Shown in pieces: positions 50,901 through 61,480 of a stretch of DNA of 64,000 bases. The notes beneath the pieces are model-generated. The model saw nothing but the letters and a program-made list of their open reading frames with translations, had not been told where the DNA came from and did not search any database. Position 1 is the stretch's first letter. The number at the start of each line of letters is the position of its first letter. The position numbers and the translations under genes are program-made. The stretch is taken from assembly GCF_048771995.1 (NCBI RefSeq), contig NC_133028.1, forward strand, positions 2,066,501 to 2,130,500, read 5' to 3'. Source of the DNA: Taeniopygia guttata. Lineage: Eukaryota; Chordata; Aves; Passeriformes; Estrildidae.

Positions 50901-53458
50901 CCCAGGGTCCCCTGTCCCCAGGGTCCCCCCATTGTGCACCCTGAAACCCCAAGCCCCCATCCCCAGAGTCCCCTGTCCCCAGGGTCCCCCTCCTGTCCCC
51001 AGGGTCCCTCCTGGTGCACCCTGAGACTCCCAGCCCCTGTCCCCAGGGCTCTGGGGGCCCTGTTTGAAGGCAGCTCTGCGGTGTCTCTGCAGGGAGCAGC
51101 TCTGAAGTATCTGCCCTCCATCCTCGACGACGTGTTTGGGATCTTTGACTCCTCCACTCTGGGGTAGGGTCCCTGTGTCCCCACCCTGTGTCCTGCCCAG
51201 CAGCTGCCACCGCCACCTCTGTCCCTGCACCCAGCGCAGCGCTGAGGGCAAGGGCAGGCAGGGGGGTCTGGCATCACCTCCTGATCCCCTTCCCAGTGCA
51301 AAAATGGCAGAGTTCTGCTCAGTTTATCAGCTGCCTGTGCTTGGGCAGGGCTGAGCCTGAGAACTCGGCCCTAGCTGGGTTCCTTTTGGGGAACTGCCCC
51401 ATCGAGGGGGTCCCCCCACCCACCAGCCCCATCCTGAGCAGGACCTGGAGCTCCTGCTGTCACTGCTGTCCTATGGCAGGGCCATCCTGCGGGATTTTGT
51501 GGGGAAGCTGCTGCCCCAGCGCCTGCTGAAGCAGAAGCTGCAATCCCTGAGTGACATTGCCACCAGCAGAGCCTTCCAGTCCCACGGTGAGATGGGTCCT
51601 GCTGGCACTGCCTTGCTGAGCTCCCCCAGAGGCCATGGCACAGGCTGGGACCCCTCCTCTGCCTCGTGCCCGGGGTGGCACCACAATTGGGGACAATTCC
51701 CTCATGCCCATGCCCCCCTGTGCCCCGCAGAGTGCCGGGAGCTGGTGCTGCAGGCGGCCCTGCCCATCCTGCAGGAGCTGATCCAGGCAGGGGAGGAGGA
51801 GGACGCCTGCATCCAGCTGCTCAGCAGCATCCTGGAAGTGCTGTGCCAGGCCCAGAAGGTAAATCAGGAATCTGTGACCCAGCCAAACCCCTCTCAGTGG
51901 GGTTCAGCACCAGTTCCTGGTCAGGATATTGGGGGTGTCACCGTCCCAGCAGGGTGGGACACAAACCTGGTGCTTTCCACCTCAGCATGTTTCTGCTGGG
52001 TTGTCTGACATCCACACGAGTGGGGAAGGGATGACACCGACCTGAGGGTGGTGGGGACATCACCAGCTCTGCAGGGCTGGGAGGGAGGGAGGAAGAAATC
52101 GAGGGGAGGGAAGAAGGTGAGGGCACATCGATAATGGATGGTGGAAGATCTGGAGAGACATTTTGTGGTATTGGCCAATTGTCTACTGGCAAACCGACCA
52201 AGAGGGTTGAGAATGGCTTTTCTGGATTTGAATAAGTCAAACAAATGTTATCCAAGCCTGATGCATTGGCCAAGGTCACTCAAACATTGGGTTTTGGTTT
52301 GATTTATGGGCTGGATCACGTTATTTAAGGCAAACAATGAAGTAATAAGGCATAAGTATGATATTTGATTTAGTTTAATATTTTTCTTTGGTTTCCTTTC
52401 TGATTCAAGGCACTTTTTCTTTTTTCTCTTTTCCCAATTCTATTTTGGGACAGGCCAAACGTAATTAAAATTTCAATGGCCTTATACCTGATATGAAATC
52501 CTGCTGGTCAGTGATTACCGGTCAGCCCCTGGGCAGTATCACACTCCAAAAGGAAGAGTGATGGCTCCAAACACGAGGCAGGGACATGGTGGGCACCCAC
52601 CCACCCAAATGTGGCCCGTCTGGGATGGGCTGGGGCCATTCCTGGGGGTCTCATCTCTGTTTCTGGTGATTGCAGAGCGCAGAGGGGCTGCGAGCGCGGC
52701 ACAAGGACCGTGGGGACGTGGAGCTGGTGAGTGTCCCTGCAGCAGCACGGCACTTTGGGAATGCTCAGGGCTCTGTGCTCTGCCTTTTCAGGGCCTTCCT
52801 CTCTGTTCCTGCCCTCCCTGGATGCTCAGGGGTCCCTCCTGGGGGCTTGGGAGGTTCAGGTGTCCCACCTGCAGTGCAGTGACTGGTGCTGTGGCAGCTG
52901 AGCTGGACACTGTGTGCTGGGAGGGTGAGGTGGTTCTTTAACCCCCACAGCACCAGGAAGCCCAGGAATGGGCTGGAAAGCTCAGAAATTGTGGAGAAAT
53001 GTCTCATGGACTTTTAAACCTGAAGTAGCCTTTATGGAGAGTGTGGTGGGGCGCTCTGGGGCGAGGATTTTGCTCTTGCTTCAACCCCATGAGAGCTGAA
53101 CCCACCTTTACCTGCCCAGCGCCATGCCCATCATGCTCAGCCATCCTTGGCTGTCCCCATTGTCCCCAGCTGGGTGGCCACCATGCCAGGGAGGCACACA
53201 GAGATCCCAAATCCCGTATTTATACAGGAGCACATTGCCCTGCTCTGACTCCAGCTCCATTCCCGTGTCACCACCCCAGTGCCACCCAGAAGGAGCCAAG
53301 CTGGGACACATCCCACAGCTGGGACACGCCCTGCCATGGCCCTGCCACCTCTTCCCTTGCAGGCACAGGTGAAGAAGCACATCCAGATGGTCCTGGAGCA
53401 GCTGCTCCACACAGTTAACCGCAGGGTGATCGTGCTGGAGCGGGAGAACCCGCTGAGG
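32988..53458 (+). CDS. DOCK2-like: DOCK-A family Rac GEF, DOCK2-like, N-terminal half (continues past window)
   Basis: Atypical guanine-nucleotide exchange factor family that activates Rac with ELMO at the plasma membrane. Exons: 32988-33027, 35464-35547, 35642-35682, 36069-36124, 36202-36298, 36386-36534, 37902-38037, 38151-38305, 38588-38669, 39480-39615, 39850-39925, 40062-40141, 40239-40364, 40455-40579, 41116-41214, 41590-41662, 41762-41865, 44081-44270, 45396-45493, 45608-45697, 45902-46002, 47480-47614, 50319-50430, 51093-51163, 51480-51586, 51731-51858, 52676-52726, 53363-53458. The frame is open for 946 codons. An SH3 domain spans about residues 11-66 and the DHR-1 (C2) lipid-binding domain starts near [19 protein letters not shown] (residue 420). 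[23 protein letters not shown] and [14 protein letters not shown] favour DOCK2 over DOCK1/5. The catalytic DHR-2 lies beyond the window. Intron 13 has a GC donor (CCAG|GCAAGT). Confidence 0.93.
33405..34250. repeat. About 40-bp minisatellite in DOCK intron 1
   Basis: Over twenty copies of a unit reading CTGAGCTGCTGCAGGGTCCT plus GGCAGGGTCCTGGGCATTG. Copies with one or two CTGGCAGGG blocks alternate. Confidence 0.96.
34520..35130. repeat. About 21-bp minisatellite in DOCK intron 1
   Basis: Array of CACTGTCCCTGGGCCACCAGA units with shorter CCTGTCCCTGGGCCACCAGA variants. It is open in both orientations and gives spurious frames of up to 761 codons together with the array before it. Confidence 0.95.
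35672..35900. repeat. 144-bp tandem duplication including the DOCK exon 3 end and donor
   Basis: The sequence GGCTGCCCGG|GTAGGTGAGG, ending exon 3 at 35682, recurs at 35817-35836 with the following intron sequence. A partial copy of the intron part lies between them, so intron 3 holds an exact decoy donor 144 bp downstream. Confidence 0.9.
36636..37722 (-). mobile_element. Solo LTR with expanded middle, ERVL-like avian family
   Basis: Solo LTR in DOCK intron 6, antisense to the gene, with its AATAAA on the minus strand at about 36748. Closely related to the LTR at 44.5-45.15 kb but about 450 bp longer, because an AT-rich segment (TATATACCAGAAACTACCTG and following bases) is repeated about three times at 36835-37390. 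No internal retroviral genes. Moderately young by similarity to its sister copy. Confidence 0.8.
38925..38985 (+). promoter_or_regulatory. Intronic MARE and octamer motifs
   Basis: In DOCK intron 9, TGCTGACTCAGCG (38925-38937) is one base from a perfect Maf recognition element and includes an NF-E2/AP-1 core. ATGCAAAT (38978-38985) is a perfect POU octamer. Both sit in a non-repetitive island reaching about 39060. Such sites are typical of blood-cell enhancers. Confidence 0.45.
43540..43864 (-). mobile_element. Probable solo LTR, family uncertain
   Basis: AT-rich block of about 325 bp in DOCK intron 17. On the minus strand it starts TGTGGGACTC, has a TATAAAT motif and AATAAATCTGAGTTTTACTC near its end, and finishes in ACA. 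This fits a short class II-type avian LTR. No internal genes. Ends approximate. Confidence 0.6.
44529..45150 (-). mobile_element. Solo LTR, ERVL-like avian family
   Basis: About 620-bp LTR in DOCK intron 18, same family and orientation as the copy in intron 6, including the AATAAACAACCTTGAAACCA region and the CTTCCTCTGG start region. Solo, with no internal genes seen. Confidence 0.8.
46020..47455. repeat. GGGACAG minisatellite in DOCK intron 21
   Basis: Nearly 1.45 kb of GGGACAGTGCTGGGACAGCT, GGGACAGGGAA and GGATGGGGCT blocks. It starts about 20 bp after exon 21 and ends about 25 bp before exon 22. The GA-rich strand is the coding strand. Confidence 0.97.
47615..48500. repeat. CTCCCAGTG minisatellite at the start of DOCK intron 22
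   Basis: About 885 bp of the 9-mer CTCCCAGTG with CCCCCAGTG and CTCCCAGGG variants. It begins within the splice donor of exon 22 (GCCCA|GTGAGTGCTCCCAGTG), and each unit repeats the donor core CCCAGTG. Confidence 0.96.
48530..49115. repeat. CCCCACAGTGACCCTG minisatellite in DOCK intron 22
   Basis: About 35 units of 15-18 bp reading CCCCACAGTGACCCTG or CCCCACAGTGTCCCTG. Each unit holds a CCCCACAG acceptor-like tract. Confidence 0.95.
49810..49915 (+). mobile_element. CR1 LINE 3' end fragment
   Basis: CATGGCAGGGGTTGGGACTG followed by GGGCCCTTCCAGCCCAAAC matches the conserved CR1 tail (GGTTGGAACTAGATGATCTT, GGTCCCTTCCAACCCAAAC). Diverged, truncated copy in DOCK intron 22. CR1 is the dominant LINE of birds and reptiles. 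Confidence 0.8.
50620..51055. repeat. CCCTGTCCCCAGGGTCC minisatellite in DOCK intron 23
   Basis: Units alternating CCCAGCCCCTGTCCCCAG and GTCCCTCCTTGTGCACCCTG. It ends about 40 bp before exon 24. Confidence 0.9.
52080..52510 (-). mobile_element. Possible retroviral env fossil fragment
   Basis: AT-rich island in DOCK intron 26. On the minus strand a short open stretch reads like the surface part of a retroviral envelope ([20 protein letters not shown]). No gag or pol nearby. Broken remnant, probably old; the assignment is by general resemblance only. Confidence 0.4.
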
Positions 53459-53949
53459 GTGAGTCCCGCTGCGCCGCTCCCCTTCGGGTCACACGGGGGA
53501 TATGTCACTGATTTTGGGGGGCTGGGTGTGTGTGAATGGCTCTGCTCCTCGCCAGCCCTGCTGCCAGGACCCAGCAGGGTGGGGATGGATGCCGGGGAAG
53601 TGCCCGGGGGGATGCAGGGGGAAGTGGAACCGTGCTGGGTTCCTGCTGGAGTAGGGGTGAGTGGGTTTGGGGGTGCAGAGGTGTAGAAAAAGCTGGTTGG
53701 GGAGCAGAGAAGGGTTTGGGCCACGTTATCTGGAGAACAAGCTGCCAAACACAGCGAGCCGCCGCGGTTTTACACGCCAAAAACATGTGAGCAGCACGCT
53801 GGGCACACGCCAAGGGAGGGGGAGAGAGCCGGGGCCACCGGGGGTTCGGGCTCTTCTTTGGGGACATGGTGACAAACCCAGGGCTGCAGTGCGGTTTAGG
53901 GTGGGCGATGAGCCGTGTTGGTGTGTGTGGTGGGAGCTGGGAGCGGGGA

Positions 53950-54345
53950 ATTGCCGTGCCGTGCCGTACCGTGCCGTACCGTGCTGTGCCGTACCGTGCC
54001 ATACCGTGCCGTACCGTGCCATACCGTCCATCATCCATCCATCCATCATCCATCCATCATCCATCCATCATCCATCCATCATCCATCCATCATCCATCCA
54101 TCCATCCATCATCCATCCATCCATCCATCATCCATCCATCCATCCATCCATCATCCATCCATCATCCATCCATCCATCCATCCATCATCCATCCATCCAT
54201 CCATCCATCATCCATCCATCATCCATCCATCATCCATCCATCATCCATCCATCCATCCATCCATCCATCCATCATCCATCATCCATCCATCATCCATCCA
54301 TCCATCCATCCATCATCCATCCATCCATCCATCATCCATCATCCA
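53950..54345. repeat. CCGTACCGTG and (ATCC)n array
   Basis: A short decamer run (CCGTACCGTG) passes directly into over 300 bp of CCATCCATCATCCATCCATC. Two adjacent simple arrays with different units. Confidence 0.95.
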
Positions 54346-54450
54346 GGGAAATCCAGGGAAACAACCTCTTCCCCCTCCTCATTCTCACCCTCCTGGCGAA
54401 CAGAAGCTCACAGGCGGGAGAGGATTAACAAAAATAGCGTCTCCTGGGAA

Positions 54451-54456
54451 TTTATT
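54451..54456 (-). terminator. Polyadenylation signal of the INSYN2-like gene
   Basis: AATAAA on the minus strand, about 165 nt after the stop codon. Confidence 0.65.
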
Positions 54457-54619
54457 GAATTCTCCTTCACTCCAGCACTGCTCCCTCGCCCTTCCCACCC
54501 CCGAGCTCCCCGGCCTTCAGCGGAATGGTTGAAAATAGAAACGCTGGTGCTGCCCAAACCCCACCGTGGAGGGAGGGGAGGTGGGCAGGGGGGCAGCGCT
54601 GGCACGGTGCCCCCCGGGC

Positions 54620-57600
54620 TCACAGGAACCAGAAGCATTTGCGGCGGGATTTCTTCACGTCCAGCTTTGCCGGCAGCCTCGGCACGGGTGAGGGCTCCTG
54701 CTGGGGGGGTGAGGGGGTCCCCGCCGCCCCCAGAGCCACCCCCAGAGCCGCCGGGGGGGAGCTCGGCCCCGTGTCACCCTCGATGTGGCTCAGCACCCGC
54801 TGGAAGCGACCCTCCTGCTGTCGGAAATCGTGCTCCACGCTGCGGCAGCGGGACCGAGGGGACCGTGTCAGGGGGCAGCGTGGCATCCCCTTGTCACAGC
54901 CCCCCCAGCTGCCACTGCCCCCCGCTTGCCACGGCCCCCCATCTGCCATGGCCCCTGGTACCCCAAACACCGCCCCTGGTACCCCAAACACCGCCCCTGG
55001 TACCCCAAAACAGCCCCCGGGGAGCTCAGTGTCCCCAAACAGCCCCCGGGGAGCTCAGTGTCCCCAAAACAGCCCCCGAGGAGCTCAGTGTCCCCAACAG
55101 AGCACACAGGGAGCTCAGTGTCCCCAAAACAGCCCCCGAGGAGCTCAGTGTCCCCAAAATAGCCCCTGAGGAGCTCAGGGTCCCCAAACAGCCCCCGGGG
55201 AGCTCAGTGTCCCCAAACAGCCCCCGGGGAGCTCAGTGTCCCCAAAACAGACCCCGAGGAGCTCAGTGTCCCCAACAGAGCACACAGGGAGCTCAGTGTC
55301 CCCAACAGAGCACACGGGGAGCTCAGTGTCCCCAAAACAGCCCCCGGGGAGCTCAGTGTCCCCAAACAGCCTCAGGGGAGCTCAGTGTCCTCAACAGGGC
55401 ACACAGGGAGCTCAGTGTCCCCAAACAGCCCCAAGGGAGCTCAGTGTCCCCAAAACAGCCCCCGGTGTCCCCGCAGCCCCCTCAGTGTCCCCGCATCCCT
55501 CAGTGTCCCCAAAACAGCCCCCGGTGTCCCTGCACCCCTCAGTGTCCCTGCAGCCCCCGGTGTCCCTGCAGCCCCCGATGTCCCTGAAGCTTTGGTGTCC
55601 CCGCATCCCTCAGTGTCCCCGCATCCCCCCGAGGTGCGGGCTGGCTGCTGGCAGCCACGTGCTGCGATGTCCCCTCCCAGGGAAATCGCCTCAATCTCCT
55701 CACAGCAGCCACGTCCCATCTCATCAGCGCGGTGCCACCCGGTGTGCCCGGGAATGTGCACATGGCACTGCCACCCCGCACACGGGGAGCCCCCCAGCTG
55801 CTGACACCTCCTGTCACCTCCTGTCACCTCCCCTGGCGAGGACAAGAGTGTCCCAGCCACTTCTAGAGAAAAGGGTGAGGGGTGCAGCACAGGGAGAGGC
55901 CTCAACTCCCCTGCAGTGACACAAGGAAGGGTTGGCACCGCCGTGGGATGGGACAGACAGGTCTGATCCCCTCCATGGGCCATCCCTGGGGTCTGCTGCT
56001 GGGGGTGCTGCCCCTTGTCCCTCACCTGTGTCCCCCCAGAGCCTCTCCTCATCCCATGGGTGGTGGCAAAAGCCACAGCGAGTCCCCAGTGGGAGCCTGG
56101 CTGTCCAGGGAGCCACCTCCCCCAGATGTGACATTGTGCTGCTGCCACACTGCTGCAGACAGGCTCGTCAGGCCTAATTAGACTAAAATCCCCCAAGGAG
56201 TGGGGAGCAAGTGGGTGTGGGGAGCAGGAGCGCTGAGGCAGCACCGCCACTGAGCGCAGGGACACCAGGGGACCCCCCAGCCGGGCACCCCCAGCCTGAG
56301 GTGCCCCAAGGAGGGGGCACAGTGCTCACAGAGGGTGGCAGGGCAGTGGCACATGTGCACTGTGGTGATCAGGCACTACAGAGCTACACCATGTCCTACT
56401 AACAGCAAAAGGGGGACACAGCTGGCCAGCCACCTGCACTGCAGAGGGACAGCCAGAGGGACAGAAGGACACCCAGGGCTGCCTGGAAGGGCAGCAAGCT
56501 TTAGCAAAGCTGCAATCCTCCCAGTTCCCCCTCAGATGATGCTGGGAGGGCACGAGATGCCTTTTCCTACACACCAAATGGGGTCTGAGGAGAAGGCAGC
56601 AGAGGAAGGGGCTTCCAGAGCCCAGGCCTGTGTTCCCAAAGCTCAGCGAGGGGCAGGAACCCATCTGCAGCCTCTGTGCAGAGCTGCACGGGGACAGCAG
56701 GATGCAGCCTGCATTTGGAGCAAGAGAGGCTTCCCCAATAGATTGTTGGTGCAGGAGATAAATGCTCTGCCATCCTGCCAGGGCAGCCCCTTCCAGATGC
56801 TGCTCCTCCATGGAGATCACCCTGGCTGATCCTCATCTGCGAGGGCTGAGTGACAGCCCAGACACCCAAAAGCGCTCTGTGTGTGGTGTCCCCAACACGG
56901 GGACAACCTTGTCACCCTCCCTCCTGCCTCACAGCCAGGGGAGAAGTCTGGGGGTGCAGGGGATGCTCGGAGCCAGGGCTGGCCCTCACCTGTAGATGAT
57001 GCAGGCACAGTCCCGGCACGTCCCGCAGTTGGCGATGTCCTGCCCGGTCCGGTACGAGTGTCGCCTGGGACAGAGATGTGACATGAGCTTGGACACCTGC
57101 TCTGGGTCTGTCTGTGTCCCCTGCTGCCCCTCCAGCAGCCAGGAGCAGGACTGTCCTCCCTGGAGCCCAGCTCCTTTTCTTCCTGGGATTCAGACCCTCT
57201 TGTCCCTGTATCTCCTGAATCCCACCCCCTTTCCTCTCTGGGATCCATCTCCTCCCTGGATCCCAGCTCCTTTCCTCTCTGGGATCCATCTCCTCTCCTC
57301 CCTGCATCCCAGCTCCTTTTCTTCCTGGGATCCATCTCCTCTCCTCCCTGCATCCCAGCTCCTTTTCTTCCTGGGATTTAGACCCTCTTGACCCTGTATC
57401 TCCTCCCTGGATCCCCCCCCTTTCCTCTCTGGGATCCATCTCCTCCCTGGATCCCAGTTTCTTTTCTTCCTGGGATTCAGACCCTCTTGTCCCTGTATTT
57501 CCTGAATCCCAGCTCCTCTTCCTCTCTGGGATCCATCTCCTCCCTGGATCTCAGTTCCTCTTCCTCTCTGGGATCCATCTCCTCCCTGCATCCCAGCTCC

Positions 57601-60600
57601 TTTTCTTTCTGGGATTCAGACCCTCTTGTCCCTGTATCTCCTGAATCCCAGCTCCTCTTCCTCTCTGGGATCCATCTCCTCTCCTCCCTGGATCCCAGCT
57701 CCTTTTCTCCTTGGGATTCAGACCCTCTTGTCCCTGTATCTCCTGAATCCCACCCCCTTTCCTCTCTGGGATCCATCTCCTCCCTGGATCCCAGCTCCTC
57801 TTCCTCTCTGGGATCCATCTCCTCCCTGAATCCCACCCCCTTTCCTCTCTGGGATCCATCTCCTCTCCTCCCTGGATCTCAGTTCCTCTTCCTCTCTGGG
57901 ATCCATCTCCTCTCCTCCCTGGATCCCAGCTCCTTTTCTCTTTGGGATTCAGACCCTCTTGTCCCTGTATCTTCTGAATCCCAGCTCCTCTTCCTCTCTG
58001 GGATCCATCTCCTCCCTGGATCCCAGCTCCTCTTCCTTTCTGGGATCCATCTCCTCCCTGGATCCCAGCTCCTTTTCCTCTCTGGGATCCATCTCCTCTC
58101 CTCCCTGGATCCCACCCCCTTTCCTCTCTGGGATCCATCTCCTCCCTGGATCTCAGTTCCTCTTCCTCTCTGGGATCCATCTCCTCTCCTCCCTGGATCC
58201 CCCCCTTTCCTCTCTGGGATCCAGCCCCTCTCCACCCCTGTGACCCCAATTAACACCAAGCCAGGCGCTTCTCTGATGGGATCACACCAGTGCAGGGCAC
58301 AGTGGCATCTCCCAACCCTTCCTGCTGTGTCCTGCCCTCCCCTCCCTATCCCAAACCTCATCCCAAGGGTCCCCACGCCTGCAGCCCCCAGGTCACCTCA
58401 CACCTCCCCACACCTGGTGCCAGGGAGGGAGCACAGGGCACACGGTGCTGCCCTGGCAGATGGGCACAGGGAGATGTTCCAGGCTAATGCTCCTTCTGCT
58501 CTGCCCAAAATGAGCCCTGTGAATGCTGTTGGTCCCTTTGGGACCCCTTTTCTCCATGTCTCCATTGCCCCTTCAGGGCTGTGGATTTTGGGGGCACAGC
58601 TGAAAGAACACGTCCCACATACACCTCACATTTCCCCGTTGAAATCTTCCTCCTGTTACTCGACCTTGACCACGGTTGTTCTCAGCCCTCAGAAACTGGG
58701 TCTGTTAATGCACCAAATTACACATTGCAATGGGGATTTATTCTGCCAGCACCTGAATTAGATCATGAGGTCCTTTATACAGACATATATATATATATGT
58801 GGTAGGTAAATGTGTATGTGCCTGTGGCGTTGTACAACAACCCCCCTCTGCTGGGAGAGCTCATCCTGGGATAGTATTTCACGTTTTACATATAAAAATT
58901 CTTGTGGGATGTTGCTGGTGGTCAGTGCCAGGATGTCTCAGGGCTGGTGGCCCTGCTCTGGTGTGCAGTGGGCACAGGGGATGTGACCTGTGGCAAACGA
59001 GGCTCTGCTGTTCTGCAGGATAAGGACACCAGGAGAATGTTTTATGTGATTTTCTATCCCTGGATTTCCTGTCTCTGGGCATCTTTTGTTGCTTATTTGT
59101 AATAGTAAACAGAGTTGAGGTCTTAATTAAGCACTGCCAGTGCTCCAGGGGTGGCACAGGGGCAACAGCCAAAGGCATCTGATTTAACAGCTGGATCCCA
59201 GAAATCTCAGGCATCAGGAACAAGCCCCAGGGATGGTACAGGAGATGCCAGGCCCAGCACCTCTGGGGGGTTTGTTGGTTGCCCTCGTGTGAGATGAGTT
59301 TGGAGCATTTCAGATTAAGACCTAGAAGACCTTCCTCAATTTGGCAGATCTGCCTGGAGGGCCAAGGAATGCTGGCCTGGGGATAATTCCCTGCCCCTTG
59401 GAGCAGCTCCTGAGCAGCAGGGCAGGATGGGGGTGCTGGGCACCTCCCCGGGGTGCAGCCAAACCCATCAAGAGGGCACCAGCCGCTGGATTTGTGCCAA
59501 AGGTGCCTCCGTGGATGGGGCAGGGATGTGGTGCCTGGCTAAGCCATTGGGATGTGACATTCTAGATCCCTGCTCCCAGTGCCCAGTGGAGAAATCAGCT
59601 GCAGCACCCCCTCACACCCCACACCTGCACCCCTGGGCACCGTGGGCACACGAGACCTTGGCACCAACACGAGGAGCCACACTCAGGTGGACAGCAGCTC
59701 CGAGTTTCTCAGAGGGGAACACCCCAAGGAGGCAGCAGCACCCAAATTTCTGTCAGGGTCTCTCATCCTCCATCCCCAACCCTCACGGACATTGTCCCCA
59801 CAGCTCTGTCCCCTCCTACTCACCCATCCCGCTGCGCCTCCTTCTTCTCCAGGTCCTGGATGACATCCAGCAGCACCCGGATGGTTTGCTGGCTGGTCTC
59901 CAGCACCCCTTCCAGGGACTGCAGCTGGGAATGCAGGTCCCCCTGCTCCCCGGGCCCTCGGGGGGGCTGTCCCTGAGATGTCCGGCCGTCCTCATCCCTC
60001 GCCGGTGCTCCCACCGGCCCCTTGGCCACCACCACCAGCTGCAGAAGGTCCTGGACGGGGTGTGGCGTGTCCGTCTCCTGGGTGGCTCTGTGGGGCTGTC
60101 CGTGCCGGGGGGTCTCTGCTGTCCCCACGCTGGTGTCCTGTGGGGCTGTGGCCAGTGGCTCCGTGGGTCCTGCCCAGCCGTGCCAACCCGGAGCTGGCGG
60201 GGCACAGCAGGGTCCCCCACGGAACGTGGCACAAAGCTGGTGCTGGGGTGACGGGTGGTCCCGCGTGGGGTTGCCCTGAGCTGGCTGTCCCCTGAGGAGT
60301 CCCTGCGTGTCCTGGCCGTGGGGCAGGGTCCTCTCCGAGCCGCTCCGACCGAGCCCCCGCTGCTCACCGGGTGGCCGGGGCTGGCCGCAGGGCACGGAGG
60401 CGGGGCGGGGGGTGACACCGTGGTCACCCCGAGGGTTCCCCCGGAGCTGGGCACGGAGCTGGGCACGGACCGGGGGTGGCGGGCAGGGCTCGGGGGTGCA
60501 GCTTTGCAGCGGAGGGGCGCAGCGGGCAGCGGGGCAACCCCGGTAAGGGGGAGGGGGGTCCCTGGGTGGTGGCGGCGGAGGTGTGCGCTGCACCTTTGCG

Positions 60601-61112
60601 TGCTGGGCGAGCACCACGGGGCCATCGCGGGTGGGGAGATCACCGGGGACCCGCGTGGGCAGCACGGCCGGTGGTAGTAGCGCATCCTCCGCCACATCGC
60701 AGACGCTCTTGCTGCGGGGCTGGGGGGCCGGGAAGGGTTTCTGGAGGCTGGGCGAGGTCTGGATGGCGGCGCTCATGCACATCTTCCTGGGCATGGGCAG
60801 CGTCAGCGAGCCCGGCTGCGCCTGGGGCCAGCTGCGCCGGGAGGCACGGAGAGCCGCCGGCTCAGGGGGGTCCCTGGGGGGCGGAGAGGCACGTAGGGTG
60901 TTGTGACCGGGGCCGGTCGCGGACTCGGGTGGGGTGCCGGCATCCACCAGGTCCTTGAAGCGGACCTGCTGCGTGCGGTTGCGGCGGCGCTTGAGGCGGC
61001 TCTCGATGTCGGGCGAGTCGCGGTTGAGCAGCACCGAGCGCACCGTCATGGCTTTCTCCTGGCTGCCCTCGCCCCCGGGGGCCGCACCGGGCACGGGCTC
61101 ACGGCTGACCAT
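54620..61112 (-). CDS. INSYN2-like: INSYN2 (FAM196) family protein nested antisense in the DOCK gene
   Basis: INSYN2 proteins are components of the inhibitory postsynaptic density (gephyrin-associated). Exons 59824-61112, 56990-57064 and 54620-54839 give 527 aa. Family blocks in order: MVSREP start; basic [17 protein letters not shown] (about 40-55); [10 protein letters not shown] (116-125; human VQTSPDLKK); a long proline-rich linker; coiled coil [20 protein letters not shown]; then exon 2 [15 protein letters not shown] plus RDCACIIYS, almost identical to INSYN2A; then [20 protein letters not shown] and the aromatic C-terminus KCFWFL (human KLWFL). A splice acceptor at 61370 (minus) just upstream of the ATG exon indicates at least one noncoding 5' exon. 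INSYN2A sits inside DOCK1 and INSYN2B inside DOCK2 in mammals, in this same antisense arrangement. Confidence 0.93.
54955..55640. repeat. About 29-bp minisatellite in INSYN2-like intron 2
   Basis: Units reading GGAGCTCAGTGTCCCCAAAA plus CAGCCCCCG, with ACAGAGCACACAGG variants, grading into shorter CCCGGTGTCCCTGCAGC units from about 55460. Confidence 0.94.
57170..58225. repeat. Composite minisatellite in INSYN2-like intron 1
   Basis: Blocks TCTCTGGGATCCATCTCCTC, CCTGGATCCCAGCTCCT and TGGGATTCAGACCCTCTTGT in variable order over about 1.05 kb, starting about 105 bp upstream (on the gene strand) of the middle exon. It yields a spurious 457-codon frame. Confidence 0.94.
58226..59823. other. Rest of INSYN2-like intron 1
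   Basis: Moderately AT-rich DNA without an exon or array. A short (TA)n run lies at about 58782-58798. No transposon could be named with confidence. Confidence 0.45.
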
Positions 61113-61480
61113 GGTGCTGCGGCGGGGCGAGAGGGGCCGAGCACCGGCGGCCGGAGCCTTGGGAGGTTGGGGCGGCGGGCAGCTTCATCCCGAGCCGCCA
61201 CGGACCGGGGATAGTTGGTGGGATGTGGGCGAGGGGTCTCCGGGCATGCTGCCCGCCGCCCGCCCCTACAGCCCCCGGCACGCCGCCCCGACAGCCGTGC
61301 CCGGTACCGCGGCTCCCCGCCGGTGCCCGCAGCCCATCATCCCGCCGTGCCCTCCCGTGGCTCCCGGACCTGCGGGGACAAAGAGAGGTGCGTCAGAACC
61401 GGCCACGCCACCGCGGCCCCCGAGGACACGAGTGTCCCCGTGGAAGTGCCGGCCTCTCCCAGCTCGGCCCCGGCATCAGC
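60350..61480. promoter_or_regulatory. CpG island over the first coding exon of the INSYN2-like gene
   Basis: CpG-rich sequence covering the N-terminal coding part and the 5' UTR acceptor at 61370. It may hold an alternative promoter. Limits by eye. Confidence 0.4.

Larger units (their letters stand above)
53459..54619. other. DOCK intron 28 before the nested gene
   Basis: No exon seen. Contains a CCGTACCGTG short repeat (53950-54025) and an ATCC microsatellite array (54028-54345). The next DOCK exon is not found anywhere to the window end, so this intron exceeds 10.5 kb. Confidence 0.6.

Noticed and set aside
51298-51350. Possible DOCK exon with an AKMAEF reading
   Set aside because: Superficial likeness to DOCK2 FDAKLL. 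The exon at 51480 joins exon 24 in phase and covers the conserved region.
53866-55587. 573-codon plus-strand open frame
   Set aside because: Reads through the ATCC microsatellite and the GGAGCTCAGTG array and runs opposite the INSYN2-like last exon.
57388-58761. 457-codon plus-strand open frame
   Set aside because: Translation of the GGATCCATCTCC array inside an INSYN2-like intron.
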